A stretch of 18,479 nucleotides of DNA from Candidatus Segatella albertsiae (GTDB lineage: Bacteria; Bacteroidota; Bacteroidia; Bacteroidales; Bacteroidaceae): positions 1-18,479 of the forward strand of contig DKCU01000058.1 in NCBI GenBank assembly GCA_002451555.1, given 5' to 3'. Each line of letters opens with the position of its first letter. Positions within the stretch are counted from its first letter, which is position 1. The notes beneath the pieces are model-generated. The model had not been told where the DNA came from, did not search any database, and saw nothing but the letters and a program-made list of their open reading frames with translations. Positions 6,070-14,472 of the stretch are shown piece by piece. A program made the translations under genes and the position numbers.

Positions 6070-8013
6070 TTAGAATCGGTAAACAGCGAAACTGTTTGCC
6101 TTCATCTTAACACTCAACACATTGCCGTTAGCCTGTACATCTGATGTAACAGGTACAACGGCGTTTTTCTTGTCTATCTTGTTCTCTGCCTGAATATCAT
6201 CAGCATGGAGAACAGTCACCTTACCTGCATTCAACTTCTTCAAGCCATTGAAGGTAACGTTGATTTCCTTCTCCTCATTAGAGGTATTGGCTATCTTGAC
6301 GATATAGCTCTTGGTGTTCTTGTCGTAGCAAGCGGTCGCATAAAGACCATTCTCGCCCTCCACGGCCTTGCCATTCTCTGTGAGCGAGAGCACGTTGGTA
6401 CCCTTGTTCAAGCCATAGAGCTGCTGCACATAGTAGTTGGCAGAGCGAACAGAAGTCAAATTATCGAACCAGATGAGGTCCGGACGCCATTGCCATCCCT
6501 CTACATGAGCGAAGAGAGGAGCATAGGTAGCCTGATAAACCACATCGGCATTGCGCTCCAAGCCTGTCATGAAAGCTGCCTCCGAGAGAGCTGCCTCCCA
6601 TGAGTTAGGGTCGTGCTTGGCATGAGCGGCATATTCACCGGCGAAAACCTTAGGACCCTTGCGGTCGTATTTATCATAACGATTTGCATTAGAGCGGAAC
6701 CACTCTGGGCTCTTATAGTAATGCTCATCCACCAAGTCAACACCCAGCTTGCGCATTTCCTGCCAACCATAATCAAAGTCCTTGCCATCGGCTGATGGAC
6801 CAGAAGAACCACATATCTTAATCTTAGGATACTTGGCACGAATCTGCTCGACAAACTTCTTCAAACGCTCAGGATAAAGAGGTCCCCACTGCTCGTTTCC
6901 GATACCGATTTGCTTCAAGTTGAATGGAGCTGGATGCCCCATGTCTGCACGCACCTTGCCCCACTTGGAGGTAACAGGGCCATTGGCGAACTCTATCAAG
7001 TCGAGCGCATCGTCGATATAGCTCTGCAAGTCATCCACTGCCACATGGGCATTCTTGTCATTATCGCTGTTCTGGTATTGGCAAGCCAAACCGACAGAGA
7101 GGATAGGTAATGGGTCTGCTCCTATCTTTTCGGAAAGGAGGAAGTACTCATAGAATCCCAAGCCGTATGTCTGATAATAATTAGGATAGAGACGGTGAGG
7201 GAAGGTATAGTTCCAGCGATTCTCATTCAAAGGACGATTCTCTGGTGCTCCCACCGTATTCTTCCACTCATAACGAGTATCCAAGTCGGTACCCTCTACG
7301 ATACATCCACCAGGGAAACGGAACACGCCTGGATGCAAGTCTGCCAAATCCTGTACAAGGTCGGCACGAAGTCCCTTCCAGTTATCTTCTGGGAAGAGAG
7401 AGATGTGATCGAGGTCAACGCTCTCGGCACCTTTCTCCAGATAGACTCTCATCAAGCCCTTGGCATCAGTCTGTGGGGAAGTCAGCGTAGCTGTATATTT
7501 CTGCCACTTGTTATTGGTGATAGTAATACTCTGCTTGGCGATGACATTGTTGTTGGAGTTGACAAGTTCGACACGAATCTTGGTCTGCTTACCATCCACA
7601 AGATGAAGGCGAGCATATACGGTGAAGTCATACTTCATGTCTTTCTTCAAGCCCATGCCGAAGAAACCACGGTTCTCCAGGCCCGTTTGCTTCTCCTTGG
7701 CACCTGCAGACTCCAATGTCACATAATGAGGATTGCGATCGAAGGCAGGCTTTACATCACCGACGGTCACATTGCCGAAAGTATTCCATCCCATCAATCT
7801 CTGTGGAAACTCAAAGGAGCGATTCTCCACCATCTCGGCATAGAGGCCACCATCTGCACCAAAGTTGATATCCTCGAAGAAGATACCATACATGGTAGGC
7901 TGGATTTCCACACCAGGTTTGTTTGCCTGTACAGCAAACTGATGCTGTGCCGAAGCACTGAGCGAAGTCATGGCTGCCATCAAAAGGGCAGCAAAGATGT
8001 TCGTTTTTCTCAT
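6070..8013 (-). CDS. Secreted GH51 alpha-L-arabinofuranosidase with CBM4-like insert
   Basis: A 647-residue protein with a signal peptide (cleavage about ASA-QHQF, residue 22). It starts with the GH51 signature P-T-M-Y-G-I-F-F-E-D-I-N. An insert at about residues 75-205 resembles a family-4/9 carbohydrate-binding beta-sandwich, common in longer secreted GH51 enzymes. The barrel resumes at LHPGVFRFPGGC. The retaining catalytic pair is visible: acid/base E374 in IGIGNEQWG and nucleophile E460 in VFAGEYAAH. A C-terminal beta-domain ends at AVYRF. The enzyme removes terminal alpha-L-arabinofuranosyl units from arabinan, arabinogalactan or arabinoxylan. It is the last gene of the cluster, separated from the GH2 gene by 212 bases that contain a terminator and its own promoter, so it can be expressed independently. 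Confidence 0.95.
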   Translation of the reverse strand: MRKTNIFAALLMAAMTSLSASAQHQFAVQANKPGVEIQPTMYGIFFEDINFGADGGLYAEMVENRSFEFPQRLMGWNTFGNVTVGDVKPAFDRNPHYVTLESAGAKEKQTGLENRGFFGMGLKKDMKYDFTVYARLHLVDGKQTKIRVELVNSNNNVIAKQSITITNNKWQKYTATLTSPQTDAKGLMRVYLEKGAESVDLDHISLFPEDNWKGLRADLVQDLADLHPGVFRFPGGCIVEGTDLDTRYEWKNTVGAPENRPLNENRWNYTFPHRLYPNYYQTYGLGFYEYFLLSEKIGADPLPILSVGLACQYQNSDNDKNAHVAVDDLQSYIDDALDLIEFANGPVTSKWGKVRADMGHPAPFNLKQIGIGNEQWGPLYPERLKKFVEQIRAKYPKIKICGSSGPSADGKDFDYGWQEMRKLGVDLVDEHYYKSPEWFRSNANRYDKYDRKGPKVFAGEYAAHAKHDPNSWEAALSEAAFMTGLERNADVVYQATYAPLFAHVEGWQWRPDLIWFDNLTSVRSANYYVQQLYGLNKGTNVLSLTENGKAVEGENGLYATACYDKNTKSYIVKIANTSNEEKEINVTFNGLKKLNAGKVTVLHADDIQAENKIDKKNAVVPVTSDVQANGNVLSVKMKANSFAVYRF

Positions 8014-8054
8014 GTTTACGTTATATGCTTTTTTAGGTTTATTACTATTCGGTG

Positions 8055-8062
8055 CAAAGATA
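8055..8062 (-). promoter_or_regulatory. -7 promoter box of the GH51 gene
   Basis: TATCTTTG on the minus strand matches TAnnTTTG and predicts a leader of about 35 bases before the ATG at 8013. No TTTG -33 box is seen at the right distance, because the terminator stem occupies that space. Confidence 0.5.
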
Positions 8063-8063
8063 C

Positions 8064-8089
8064 GAAAAATCCACCCACATAGGGGTGGA
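8064..8089 (-). terminator. Terminator after the GH2 gene, abutting the GH51 promoter
   Basis: On the minus strand TCCACCC (8089-8083), a 6 nt loop and GGGTGGA (8076-8070) are followed directly by TTTTTC (8069-8064). The stem is perfect and G/C-rich in an A/T-rich region. It lies about 137 bases past the GH2 stop and 2 bases before the GH51 -7 box. Confidence 0.8.
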
Positions 8090-8225
8090 CTTTTCGTTCA
8101 AATATATTGGATTATCAACATAATCCATTTGATTTTGTCTATAAATCCTCTTGATTCCTTCATTCTCTATCGTTTCTCATTATTTTTATGACGAAGAACT
8201 CTGAATATCAAGAACAGATATAACT

Positions 8226-11200
8226 TTACTTCTTCAATGGGACAATCGCAAAGCTGAAGCTCTTGTCGCCATAGTGGATGCGATATTTCTCCAAAGGCCA
8301 TGCGCCCCAAGAGTTCTCGCCACCTACACCCATGTGCTCGCCATCGAGGAAGAGATTGGTATATTTAGACTTCTTCAAGTCAAAGCTATGACGCTGTTCC
8401 TTGTTGTCGCCATCATCCAATGTCTCTGTATCAAAGTGGATGGCACTTGCATAGAATGGCTTGCAGTCCTTCACCAGGAATCCGAAACCTGAGGCATCGG
8501 TCTGTTTCCACCAACGGATGTCACCCTTCGTACCACTTTCCTGAGGACGGATGTATGGGAAATATTGATTATCTGCATCATCCTGGTAGATGCCAATGCG
8601 CATGCAATCCTCACGATCCGAGTAGTTCTCTATAGGACCACGACCATAGTACTGACTCTTGTCCATATCGTATGGCAACTGCATCAACATACCAAAACGG
8701 AAGAGGTCGCTTACTTTCTCGCCTTCTGCAGCGTGTAAGTTCTCTGTCACCTTGACAACACCAGAGTTTGCCATCACGAGATAATGAATTTCCAACTCGC
8801 TCTTTACCTCTGGCATATCGTATGTAGCACATATATTATAGGTGTTCGCCTTCTTGTCTTTCTCTACAGCCACACCCTTGATGTTCATCTGAGGATTCTT
8901 CCATACCTTGAACTTCTTTTGCAACTGGGCACCCATATCGTTGTCGGTAGGAGCACGCCAGAAGTTTGGCTTCAAGGTACCACCCTCGCCGAGGAGTGAC
9001 TTGCCTTGGAAGTTGTATTCAGAGATAAGACCTGTATTGCGATTTACCTTGAATATCAAATCAGATGTAGAAACGGTGATGTCTTGCTCGCCCTTCTTGT
9101 CGATGAACTTAGTCTTGACGTTCTTGCCATCCTTAGTCTGCGCCATCTTGTCGGTGCAATGACCGCAACATTGCTTTTCCTTTACGACGAGTTGGTTGTA
9201 AGCCACTACCTGACCAGCCTCCATCAAAGGTTCAGCCTTCTTTAGACGGAAGTCGATGTTGAGGAATACTTCCTTGCCTTTGATTTGAGCAGGGTCGTAA
9301 GGCACTGCCCATACCATCGTCTTCTGAGGAGCGACGTTCAGGTTGACCAAAGTGCCATGCTGTGTCTTCTTGCCATTCTCTATCAAGCTCCACTCCAAAT
9401 CATAGTTGCTCAAGTCGCGAAAGAAGTTCTCGTTGTAAATCTTGATGGTTCTCTTCTCCACGTTATCCCAGCTCGCCCAGATGTTCTGGTACTGATAAGC
9501 CACCTCGTAAGCATGAGGATTGAGTTGTCGGTCTGGACCGATGATACCATTGCAGTTGAAGTTGTTGTCGCTTGGGTCATAGTTGTTATAGTCGCCACCA
9601 TATGTATATTCTATCTTGCGAAGCTGTTCATTGCTCATCTTCTCAGGATTGATGCTCATTGGCTTCACGATATGGCGATGCAAACCTTGGTCAACGAAGT
9701 CCCAGTCGAAACCACCTTGGAAGATAGGGTACTTGCGTACCAAGTCCCAATAATCCTTCAAGTTACCACCCGAGTTACCCATGGTGTGATTGTACTCACA
9801 CTGGATAAGTGGCATCTTGCTGTTAGGATTCTTGGAATATTTCTCACAAGCATCTACCGTGTAGTACATCGGACAGAAAATATCCGTACCCTCACCTTGG
9901 TGAGCCTGCTCATACTGTACAGGGCGGCTCGTATCCTGGCTCTTGATCCACTTGTAAGCATTGAGGAAGTTGTCACCCATCACGGTCTCGTTACCCAAGC
10001 TCCAAGTCACGATGGAAGGATGGTTGTAGAAGTTGGATACATTATGCTGATTGCGCTCCAATATCTGCTTGGCGAACATCGGCTTCTTGGCAGCCGCATC
10101 GTTTCCGTAACCGAAGCCGTGGCTCTCTTGGTTGGCCTCAGCCACTACATAGAGACCATACTCATCGCAAAGGTCATACCAACGAGGGTCGTCAGGATAG
10201 TGACAGGTACGAACAGCATTGATGTTCAAGCGTTTCATAATCTTGATATCCTGTATCATGCGCTCCACACTGACATTGTAACCCGCATCAGGATCCATCT
10301 CATGACGGTCTGCACCCTTGATGAGCACAGGCTGACCATTGACCAAGAACTGCTTGTTCTTGATTTCCACCTTGCGGAAACCTACCTTGATAGGAGTAGC
10401 GGTAGCCGCCACCATCTCGGTCTTCTTCTGAGCACCCATCAAAGAAACTTGCAAGGTATATAAATAAGGTGTCTCAGCCGACCACTTATGAGGGTTATCC
10501 AACTTCAAGGTAGCATTCACGATACCGTTCTTCACCAAGACATTGTTGACGGTAGCCACCTGCTTTCTGTCCTTGTCAAACAAGATGAGATTGACCTTTC
10601 CGTTGCCCTTCACCTTGGCAGATACGTTGAGCACGCCATCCTTGTAGTCATTCACCAAGTCAGGAGTCACACGAATATCCTCCAAGTGCAACTTGGCATC
10701 ACGAGCATAGAGGTAGTTCTCACGAACAGGACCGCTCAAACGCCAGAAGTCCTGGTCCTCGTCCCAAGAGCCATCACACCAACGGAACGTTTGGAAGGCG
10801 ATGAGATTCTTGCCCTTCTTCAGATAAGGTGTAATGTCAAACTCGGCTGCAATCTTGCTATCCTCGGCATATCCCACGAACTTGCCGTTCACGTAGAGAT
10901 AGATATTGGAAGTGACACTTCCGAAGTGAGCTATCACTTGCTTGCCATCCCAATTGGCAGGAATATCAATAATACGACGATAAGAGCCCACGTGGTTATC
11001 CTTGGTAGGAACTGCAGGTGGTTGTTGGTCAAAATGCCCACGCCATGCAAAACCAGAATTGACATATTCAGGTTGGCCATAACCCAACATTTCCCAGTTG
11101 CCTGGCACCTGTATATTCTTCCATTGGGAATCATCGAGGTCAGTCTTGAAGAAATCAGTAGGACGCTGGTCAGCATTCTCCACCCAATTGAACTTCCAGG

Positions 11201-11495
11201 TACCATCGAGCGAGAGATAAGACTTGCTCAGGGTTTTGTCCATGTGCAAGATGTCTCGGCTGTGCAGGCCTTCTTTTGTCTCATAAACCCAATCTTCCAC
11301 TGGATAGCTAAAGAAATGGGTATGCAAAGGAAAACGATTGATGGCATTCACCTGGAGGTCATGCCACTCGGTGTAGGTAGGCTGCTGGATAGTCGTCGAT
11401 TTAGACAACTTAATGGCAGCCTTCGGTTTCTGTACTCCGAAGGTTGCCATTGCCAGACCTGCCATACTTAATGTAAGGAACAGTCTTTGTTTCAT
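8226..11495 (-). CDS. Secreted GH2 beta-galactosidase (LacZ-like, five-domain)
   Basis: A 1089-residue protein, slightly longer than E. coli LacZ because of the export signal (residues 1 to about 26). Domain order is the LacZ one: sugar-binding jelly-roll (about 85-290; SLDGTWKFNW, PGNWEMLGYG), Ig-like domain, TIM barrel (about 390-690), second Ig-like domain, and the beta-galactosidase small-chain domain (about 800-1085, with FWRAPTDNDMG and YGRGPIENYSDR). Catalytic acid/base E503 is in SLGNETVMG and nucleophile E567 in QCEYNHTMGNS. With neighbours acting on arabinose and uronic acid, the likely substrate is beta-galactoside chains of arabinogalactan rather than lactose (inference). It starts 56 bases after the GH105 stop with no promoter box seen between, so the two are probably co-transcribed. 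Confidence 0.95.
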   Translation of the reverse strand: MKQRLFLTLSMAGLAMATFGVQKPKAAIKLSKSTTIQQPTYTEWHDLQVNAINRFPLHTHFFSYPVEDWVYETKEGLHSRDILHMDKTLSKSYLSLDGTWKFNWVENADQRPTDFFKTDLDDSQWKNIQVPGNWEMLGYGQPEYVNSGFAWRGHFDQQPPAVPTKDNHVGSYRRIIDIPANWDGKQVIAHFGSVTSNIYLYVNGKFVGYAEDSKIAAEFDITPYLKKGKNLIAFQTFRWCDGSWDEDQDFWRLSGPVRENYLYARDAKLHLEDIRVTPDLVNDYKDGVLNVSAKVKGNGKVNLILFDKDRKQVATVNNVLVKNGIVNATLKLDNPHKWSAETPYLYTLQVSLMGAQKKTEMVAATATPIKVGFRKVEIKNKQFLVNGQPVLIKGADRHEMDPDAGYNVSVERMIQDIKIMKRLNINAVRTCHYPDDPRWYDLCDEYGLYVVAEANQESHGFGYGNDAAAKKPMFAKQILERNQHNVSNFYNHPSIVTWSLGNETVMGDNFLNAYKWIKSQDTSRPVQYEQAHQGEGTDIFCPMYYTVDACEKYSKNPNSKMPLIQCEYNHTMGNSGGNLKDYWDLVRKYPIFQGGFDWDFVDQGLHRHIVKPMSINPEKMSNEQLRKIEYTYGGDYNNYDPSDNNFNCNGIIGPDRQLNPHAYEVAYQYQNIWASWDNVEKRTIKIYNENFFRDLSNYDLEWSLIENGKKTQHGTLVNLNVAPQKTMVWAVPYDPAQIKGKEVFLNIDFRLKKAEPLMEAGQVVAYNQLVVKEKQCCGHCTDKMAQTKDGKNVKTKFIDKKGEQDITVSTSDLIFKVNRNTGLISEYNFQGKSLLGEGGTLKPNFWRAPTDNDMGAQLQKKFKVWKNPQMNIKGVAVEKDKKANTYNICATYDMPEVKSELEIHYLVMANSGVVKVTENLHAAEGEKVSDLFRFGMLMQLPYDMDKSQYYGRGPIENYSDREDCMRIGIYQDDADNQYFPYIRPQESGTKGDIRWWKQTDASGFGFLVKDCKPFYASAIHFDTETLDDGDNKEQRHSFDLKKSKYTNLFLDGEHMGVGGENSWGAWPLEKYRIHYGDKSFSFAIVPLKK

Positions 11496-11551
11496 TTTTG
11501 TCAGTTGTTATTATTATATGAGATGTATATACCTTATTTATTATATGGATA

Positions 11552-12757
11552 TTACTTAGTCTCAAGATACTTATCGTACTCGCAAGCAGCGAGGAGCACG
11601 GCACCTACGCCGAAGTTAGCCTGTGAGTTGGCATCTACCGTTTGGCCTGGGATAGCACGCTCACCGATAGGTTGTACATAACCTACCTTGCCATCTTCCT
11701 GAACGGCAGTCTCCGTGAGGTAAGTCCAAGCACGGTCGATAGTCTTCTTGTATTCCTTCTTTGGCAAGAAACCATTGTTCACACCCCAAAGCATACCGTA
11801 TGTGAAGAAAGCTGTACCGCTGGTCTCTGGTCCAGGCGCATGGTCAGGATCCATCATCGAACGAGTCCAGTAACCCTCTGGCTGCTGAATCTCTGCCACG
11901 GCTTTTGCCAACTTCTGGAACTTGTCCACGAAGAACTGATAGTGTGCATAGTCCTTAGGCATATCCTGGAGCACCTTTGCCAAGCCTGCGAGCACCCATC
12001 CGTCGCCACGAGCCCAGAAATCCTTCTTGCCGTTGGCACTCTTATGCTTAGGATACACGTATTTGCCATCACGGAAATAGAGATTGGTCTCCTTGTCAAG
12101 CATAATCTCATCAGTGGTGAGAAGGTTGGCGTAAAGTTTGTCGAGATACTTCACGTCACCTGTGAGCTTATACATCTTGGTCATCACCGGCATCACCATG
12201 TAGAGCGCATCGCTCCACCACCAATAGTCGGTTGGTTCGGAGTAAGCCTCATAGTGCATCACCTCCTTGGCACGCTTCACCATGTATTCGGATGCAGCGG
12301 CATTTCCCTTGGCAGCCTCAATGTTATAGAGGTCAATGTAGGTTTGGAAACAAATCTGCCAATCGCCGAAGAGCACATGGTCTTTTCCCTCTCCGTATGG
12401 CTTGTACTTCCACTTGGCAGGGTTAGCCTCGGTAGCACCTGTCCAGTCGTTGTGCTCAGCCCAACGGATAGTGTAGTCGAGCATCTTTTGATCCTTGAGC
12501 ATCTTATACACCTCCATATTGCCGGTATGGTAAGCGGCATTATCCCAGAAGGCACGAACCTCAGGCTTGTTGTTGGCTTGCCAATAGTTGTTCACCTTGG
12601 TTATCAACTCCACCACTTGCTCGTGGTTCCACTTCTTGGAAGCCTTCACTTCCTTCTTAGCCACCTTTTTCTTAGCGGCTTTATTGTTTGGCTGTGCTGC
12701 CATCATTGGCAAAGCCAAGGCTGCTGCGAGCAGCGACATCATTATCTTTTTCATCAT
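11552..12757 (-). CDS. Exported GH105 unsaturated uronyl hydrolase
   Basis: A 401-residue protein with signal peptide (AALALPMMAA), then a Lys-rich stretch (KKKVAKKEVKASKK), then an (alpha/alpha)6-barrel of GH105 type. Recognisable motifs are YWWWSDALYM, whose D183 is the likely equivalent of the catalytic Asp of YteR, FWARGDGWVLAGLA (D252; most relatives have GNGW), and the late SGTAFFTYGMLWGVNNGFL. GH105 enzymes hydrate the 4,5-unsaturated uronic acid left by polysaccharide lyases: rhamnogalacturonan products in YteR/YesR, and unsaturated glucuronic acid in arabinogalactan systems. No lyase is encoded in this window, so it must be supplied from elsewhere. The gene is preceded by 310 bases containing a 21 bp tandem repeat. 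I found no exact -7 box, so its promoter is undetermined. Confidence 0.88.
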   Translation of the reverse strand: MMKKIMMSLLAAALALPMMAAQPNNKAAKKKVAKKEVKASKKWNHEQVVELITKVNNYWQANNKPEVRAFWDNAAYHTGNMEVYKMLKDQKMLDYTIRWAEHNDWTGATEANPAKWKYKPYGEGKDHVLFGDWQICFQTYIDLYNIEAAKGNAAASEYMVKRAKEVMHYEAYSEPTDYWWWSDALYMVMPVMTKMYKLTGDVKYLDKLYANLLTTDEIMLDKETNLYFRDGKYVYPKHKSANGKKDFWARGDGWVLAGLAKVLQDMPKDYAHYQFFVDKFQKLAKAVAEIQQPEGYWTRSMMDPDHAPGPETSGTAFFTYGMLWGVNNGFLPKKEYKKTIDRAWTYLTETAVQEDGKVGYVQPIGERAIPGQTVDANSQANFGVGAVLLAACEYDKYLETK

Positions 12758-12872
12758 TCTTATCGTTATTAGTACCTTTTTGATGTGATAGGGTTATAAA
12801 ACTTTAATCATACGGTTGCGTAACTAGCATCATACGATAGCATAACCCGACTCATCAGGCTGTATAGCATAA

Positions 12873-12956
12873 AATCCAACTTATATTTGATGGAATCCAA
12901 CTTATATTTCATTAAATCTAACTTGTATTTATAGAAATCTAAGTTAGATTTTATAG
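12873..12956. repeat. Four-copy 21 bp tandem repeat with embedded palindrome upstream of GH105
   Basis: Units begin at 12873, 12894, 12915 and 12936, an exact 21 bp period. Units read AATCCAACTTATATTTGATGG, then AATCCAACTTATATTTCATTA, then progressively diverged copies starting AATCTAACTTG and AATCTAAGTTAG. The last copy contains the palindrome AAATCTAA-G-TTAGATTT (12935-12951). The remainder of the 310-base gap (12758-13067) holds no gene that I can support. Confidence 0.85.
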
Positions 12957-13067
12957 TAGGCAGCCTAATATATGAGCTTTATCCCTAGGGAGACGAACGG
13001 TTGTCTTCCTAGTCTTGAGGATTATATATCTATAAGATTGGCATCATCCTGCTAGTAGTATGAAATA

Positions 13068-14345
13068 TTACCACTTATCCTTGGTTGTAATCTCATCCTT
13101 CCATTGGTGATCCTTCGGGAACTGTTGGTTGTTCCACGCCTTTACCTGAGTCCAAGGCTGTGCTGCGTCTGTCCAGAAAGGATGGTTGGCAGGCAAGCCA
13201 AGAGGCATGAAGGCGAGGGTCGTCATATAGAGTGAACCATTATTGGTGTACCAGTCGGCAACATTTTTCTGTGATGTACCACAGAAACCTATACTCAAGT
13301 ATCCTTTCTCATTGAAGTTGTTCTCCTGGTCGAACATACGATGGAGCACCTTGGTGAGGGCTGCACGTACCTGTCCGTTGGATAAGTCGCTAGGCAACTT
13401 CTGATACCAAGCCATGAGGGCAAGGGGTTGCATGGTAGCCATGCGGTAAGGGATGCTTCGACCGAAGACAGGGAACGTTCCCTCTGGAGAAATGAATCTT
13501 TCCAAGACAAGACTATACTTCTGGCAACGTTTCAACTCTCTGTCATAGTACTTCTGATAGTCGAGACGAGTATTGGCCTTGGCATCAATCATCGCCTGGA
13601 GAGTCTCCAAGTACATCGGATGGAAGACATAACTGCTGTAGTAATCGAATGCGAAGACCGGGCCATCGGAATACCAGCCATCCCCTACGTACCACTCCTC
13701 CATCTTGCGGCAAGCCGAGTTGACACGATACTGGTCGTAGTCGCCACCCGCCTTCGCCATGAAACTCTCGATGGTAGAAGAGAAAAGCAACCAGTTGGTA
13801 TAAGGAGGGTCGATGTGACGGAGCTTGGCAAACTCTGCCAGGTAACGTTTCTTGGTTACCTCGTCCAATGGTTTCCACAAAGTATCGTAAGCACGGAGGA
13901 AGCTCTCGGCGATGTAAGCGGCATCCACCAAGTTCTGTCCACCGATACCCCAGCAGAGGTAATCAGGGCTCTGAGGGTCAACGGCATTCTTGTAAGAAGC
14001 CAAAGCCCACTCACGGAGTTGCTTGCGCTGTTTTCCTTCAGTTGTCTCATCGTCCGGAAGGGTGAGCCAAGGGGCGATACCAGCCATCAAGCGACCGAAG
14101 CACTCCATATAGAGCACCTTCTTGTTGCGGTTGTCAAAGCTCGGGCTGAACTCAGTCTGCATATTCTTCTGCAACTCTCCCTTCGCCATATTCTCCAACA
14201 CAGGTTGGGACATTTTGTAAGCCAAGGAGCACCAATAAGCACGGTCGCTCTGCTGTTGTACTTTCTTCTTGGCAGCACCAGCTCCAATGAAAGGAACGAG
14301 AGCCAAGAGGATGGTCATCACGATATTCTTATATATATAATTCAT
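13068..14345 (-). CDS. Exported DUF2264-family protein, probable glycoside hydrolase
   Basis: A 425-residue protein with an N-terminal signal (VMTILLALVPFIGAGA; M10 is an alternative start). It is followed by a helical-barrel sequence characteristic of DUF2264: FDNRNKKVLYMECFGRLMAGIAPWL, CWGIGGQNLVDAAYIAESFLRA, NWLLFSSTIESFM, and GDGWYSDGPVFAFDYYSSYVFHP, with GTFPVFGRSIPYRMATMQPLALMAW towards the end. I recall members of this family being linked to GH154 beta-glucuronidases of Bacteroides arabinogalactan loci, but the correspondence is from memory and should be treated as inference. The position between GH43 and GH105 genes fits a role in removing uronic acid. Catalytic residues cannot be named from the sequence alone. 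It has its own promoter in the 127-base gap after GH43. Confidence 0.8.
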   Translation of the reverse strand: MNYIYKNIVMTILLALVPFIGAGAAKKKVQQQSDRAYWCSLAYKMSQPVLENMAKGELQKNMQTEFSPSFDNRNKKVLYMECFGRLMAGIAPWLTLPDDETTEGKQRKQLREWALASYKNAVDPQSPDYLCWGIGGQNLVDAAYIAESFLRAYDTLWKPLDEVTKKRYLAEFAKLRHIDPPYTNWLLFSSTIESFMAKAGGDYDQYRVNSACRKMEEWYVGDGWYSDGPVFAFDYYSSYVFHPMYLETLQAMIDAKANTRLDYQKYYDRELKRCQKYSLVLERFISPEGTFPVFGRSIPYRMATMQPLALMAWYQKLPSDLSNGQVRAALTKVLHRMFDQENNFNEKGYLSIGFCGTSQKNVADWYTNNGSLYMTTLAFMPLGLPANHPFWTDAAQPWTQVKAWNNQQFPKDHQWKDEITTKDKW

Positions 14346-14425
14346 AGATAGTTGTAATTTGTAAGTTTGTATTGTTTGATGTTATTACGTTTTATTGCAG
14401 TATTACACTTAGCGTTATGCCACTG

Positions 14426-14454
14426 CAAATATATGAAATTTTAGCTAGAAACAA
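14426..14454 (-). promoter_or_regulatory. Promoter of the DUF2264 gene
   Basis: On the minus strand TTG (14454-14452) is followed after 18 bases by TATATTTG (14433-14426), a full TAnnTTTG box. It lies in the short gap between GH43 and DUF2264 and predicts a leader of about 75 bases. Confidence 0.55.
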
Positions 14455-14472
14455 GCAGAGCGACCGGTATTT

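Noticed and set aside
9285..10463. Long plus-strand open frame (392 codons) opposite the GH2 gene
   Set aside because: It is antisense to the catalytic barrel of a well-conserved beta-galactosidase, its translation resembles no family, and no plus-strand promoter or ribosome-binding site is evident. Similar antisense frames opposite GH51, GH105, DUF2264 and GH43 were dropped for the same reason.
10488..11471. Second long plus-strand open frame opposite the GH2 N-terminal domains
   Set aside because: Shadow of codon bias in the real minus-strand gene; no recognisable protein features.
12882..12889. TATATTTG on the plus strand, a match to the Bacteroidota -7 box
   Set aside because: It lies inside the 21 bp repeat unit, and no plus-strand gene follows for thousands of bases.
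12873..12956. CRISPR array
   Set aside because: The repeats are contiguous at 21 bp without spacers, and no cas genes are present.
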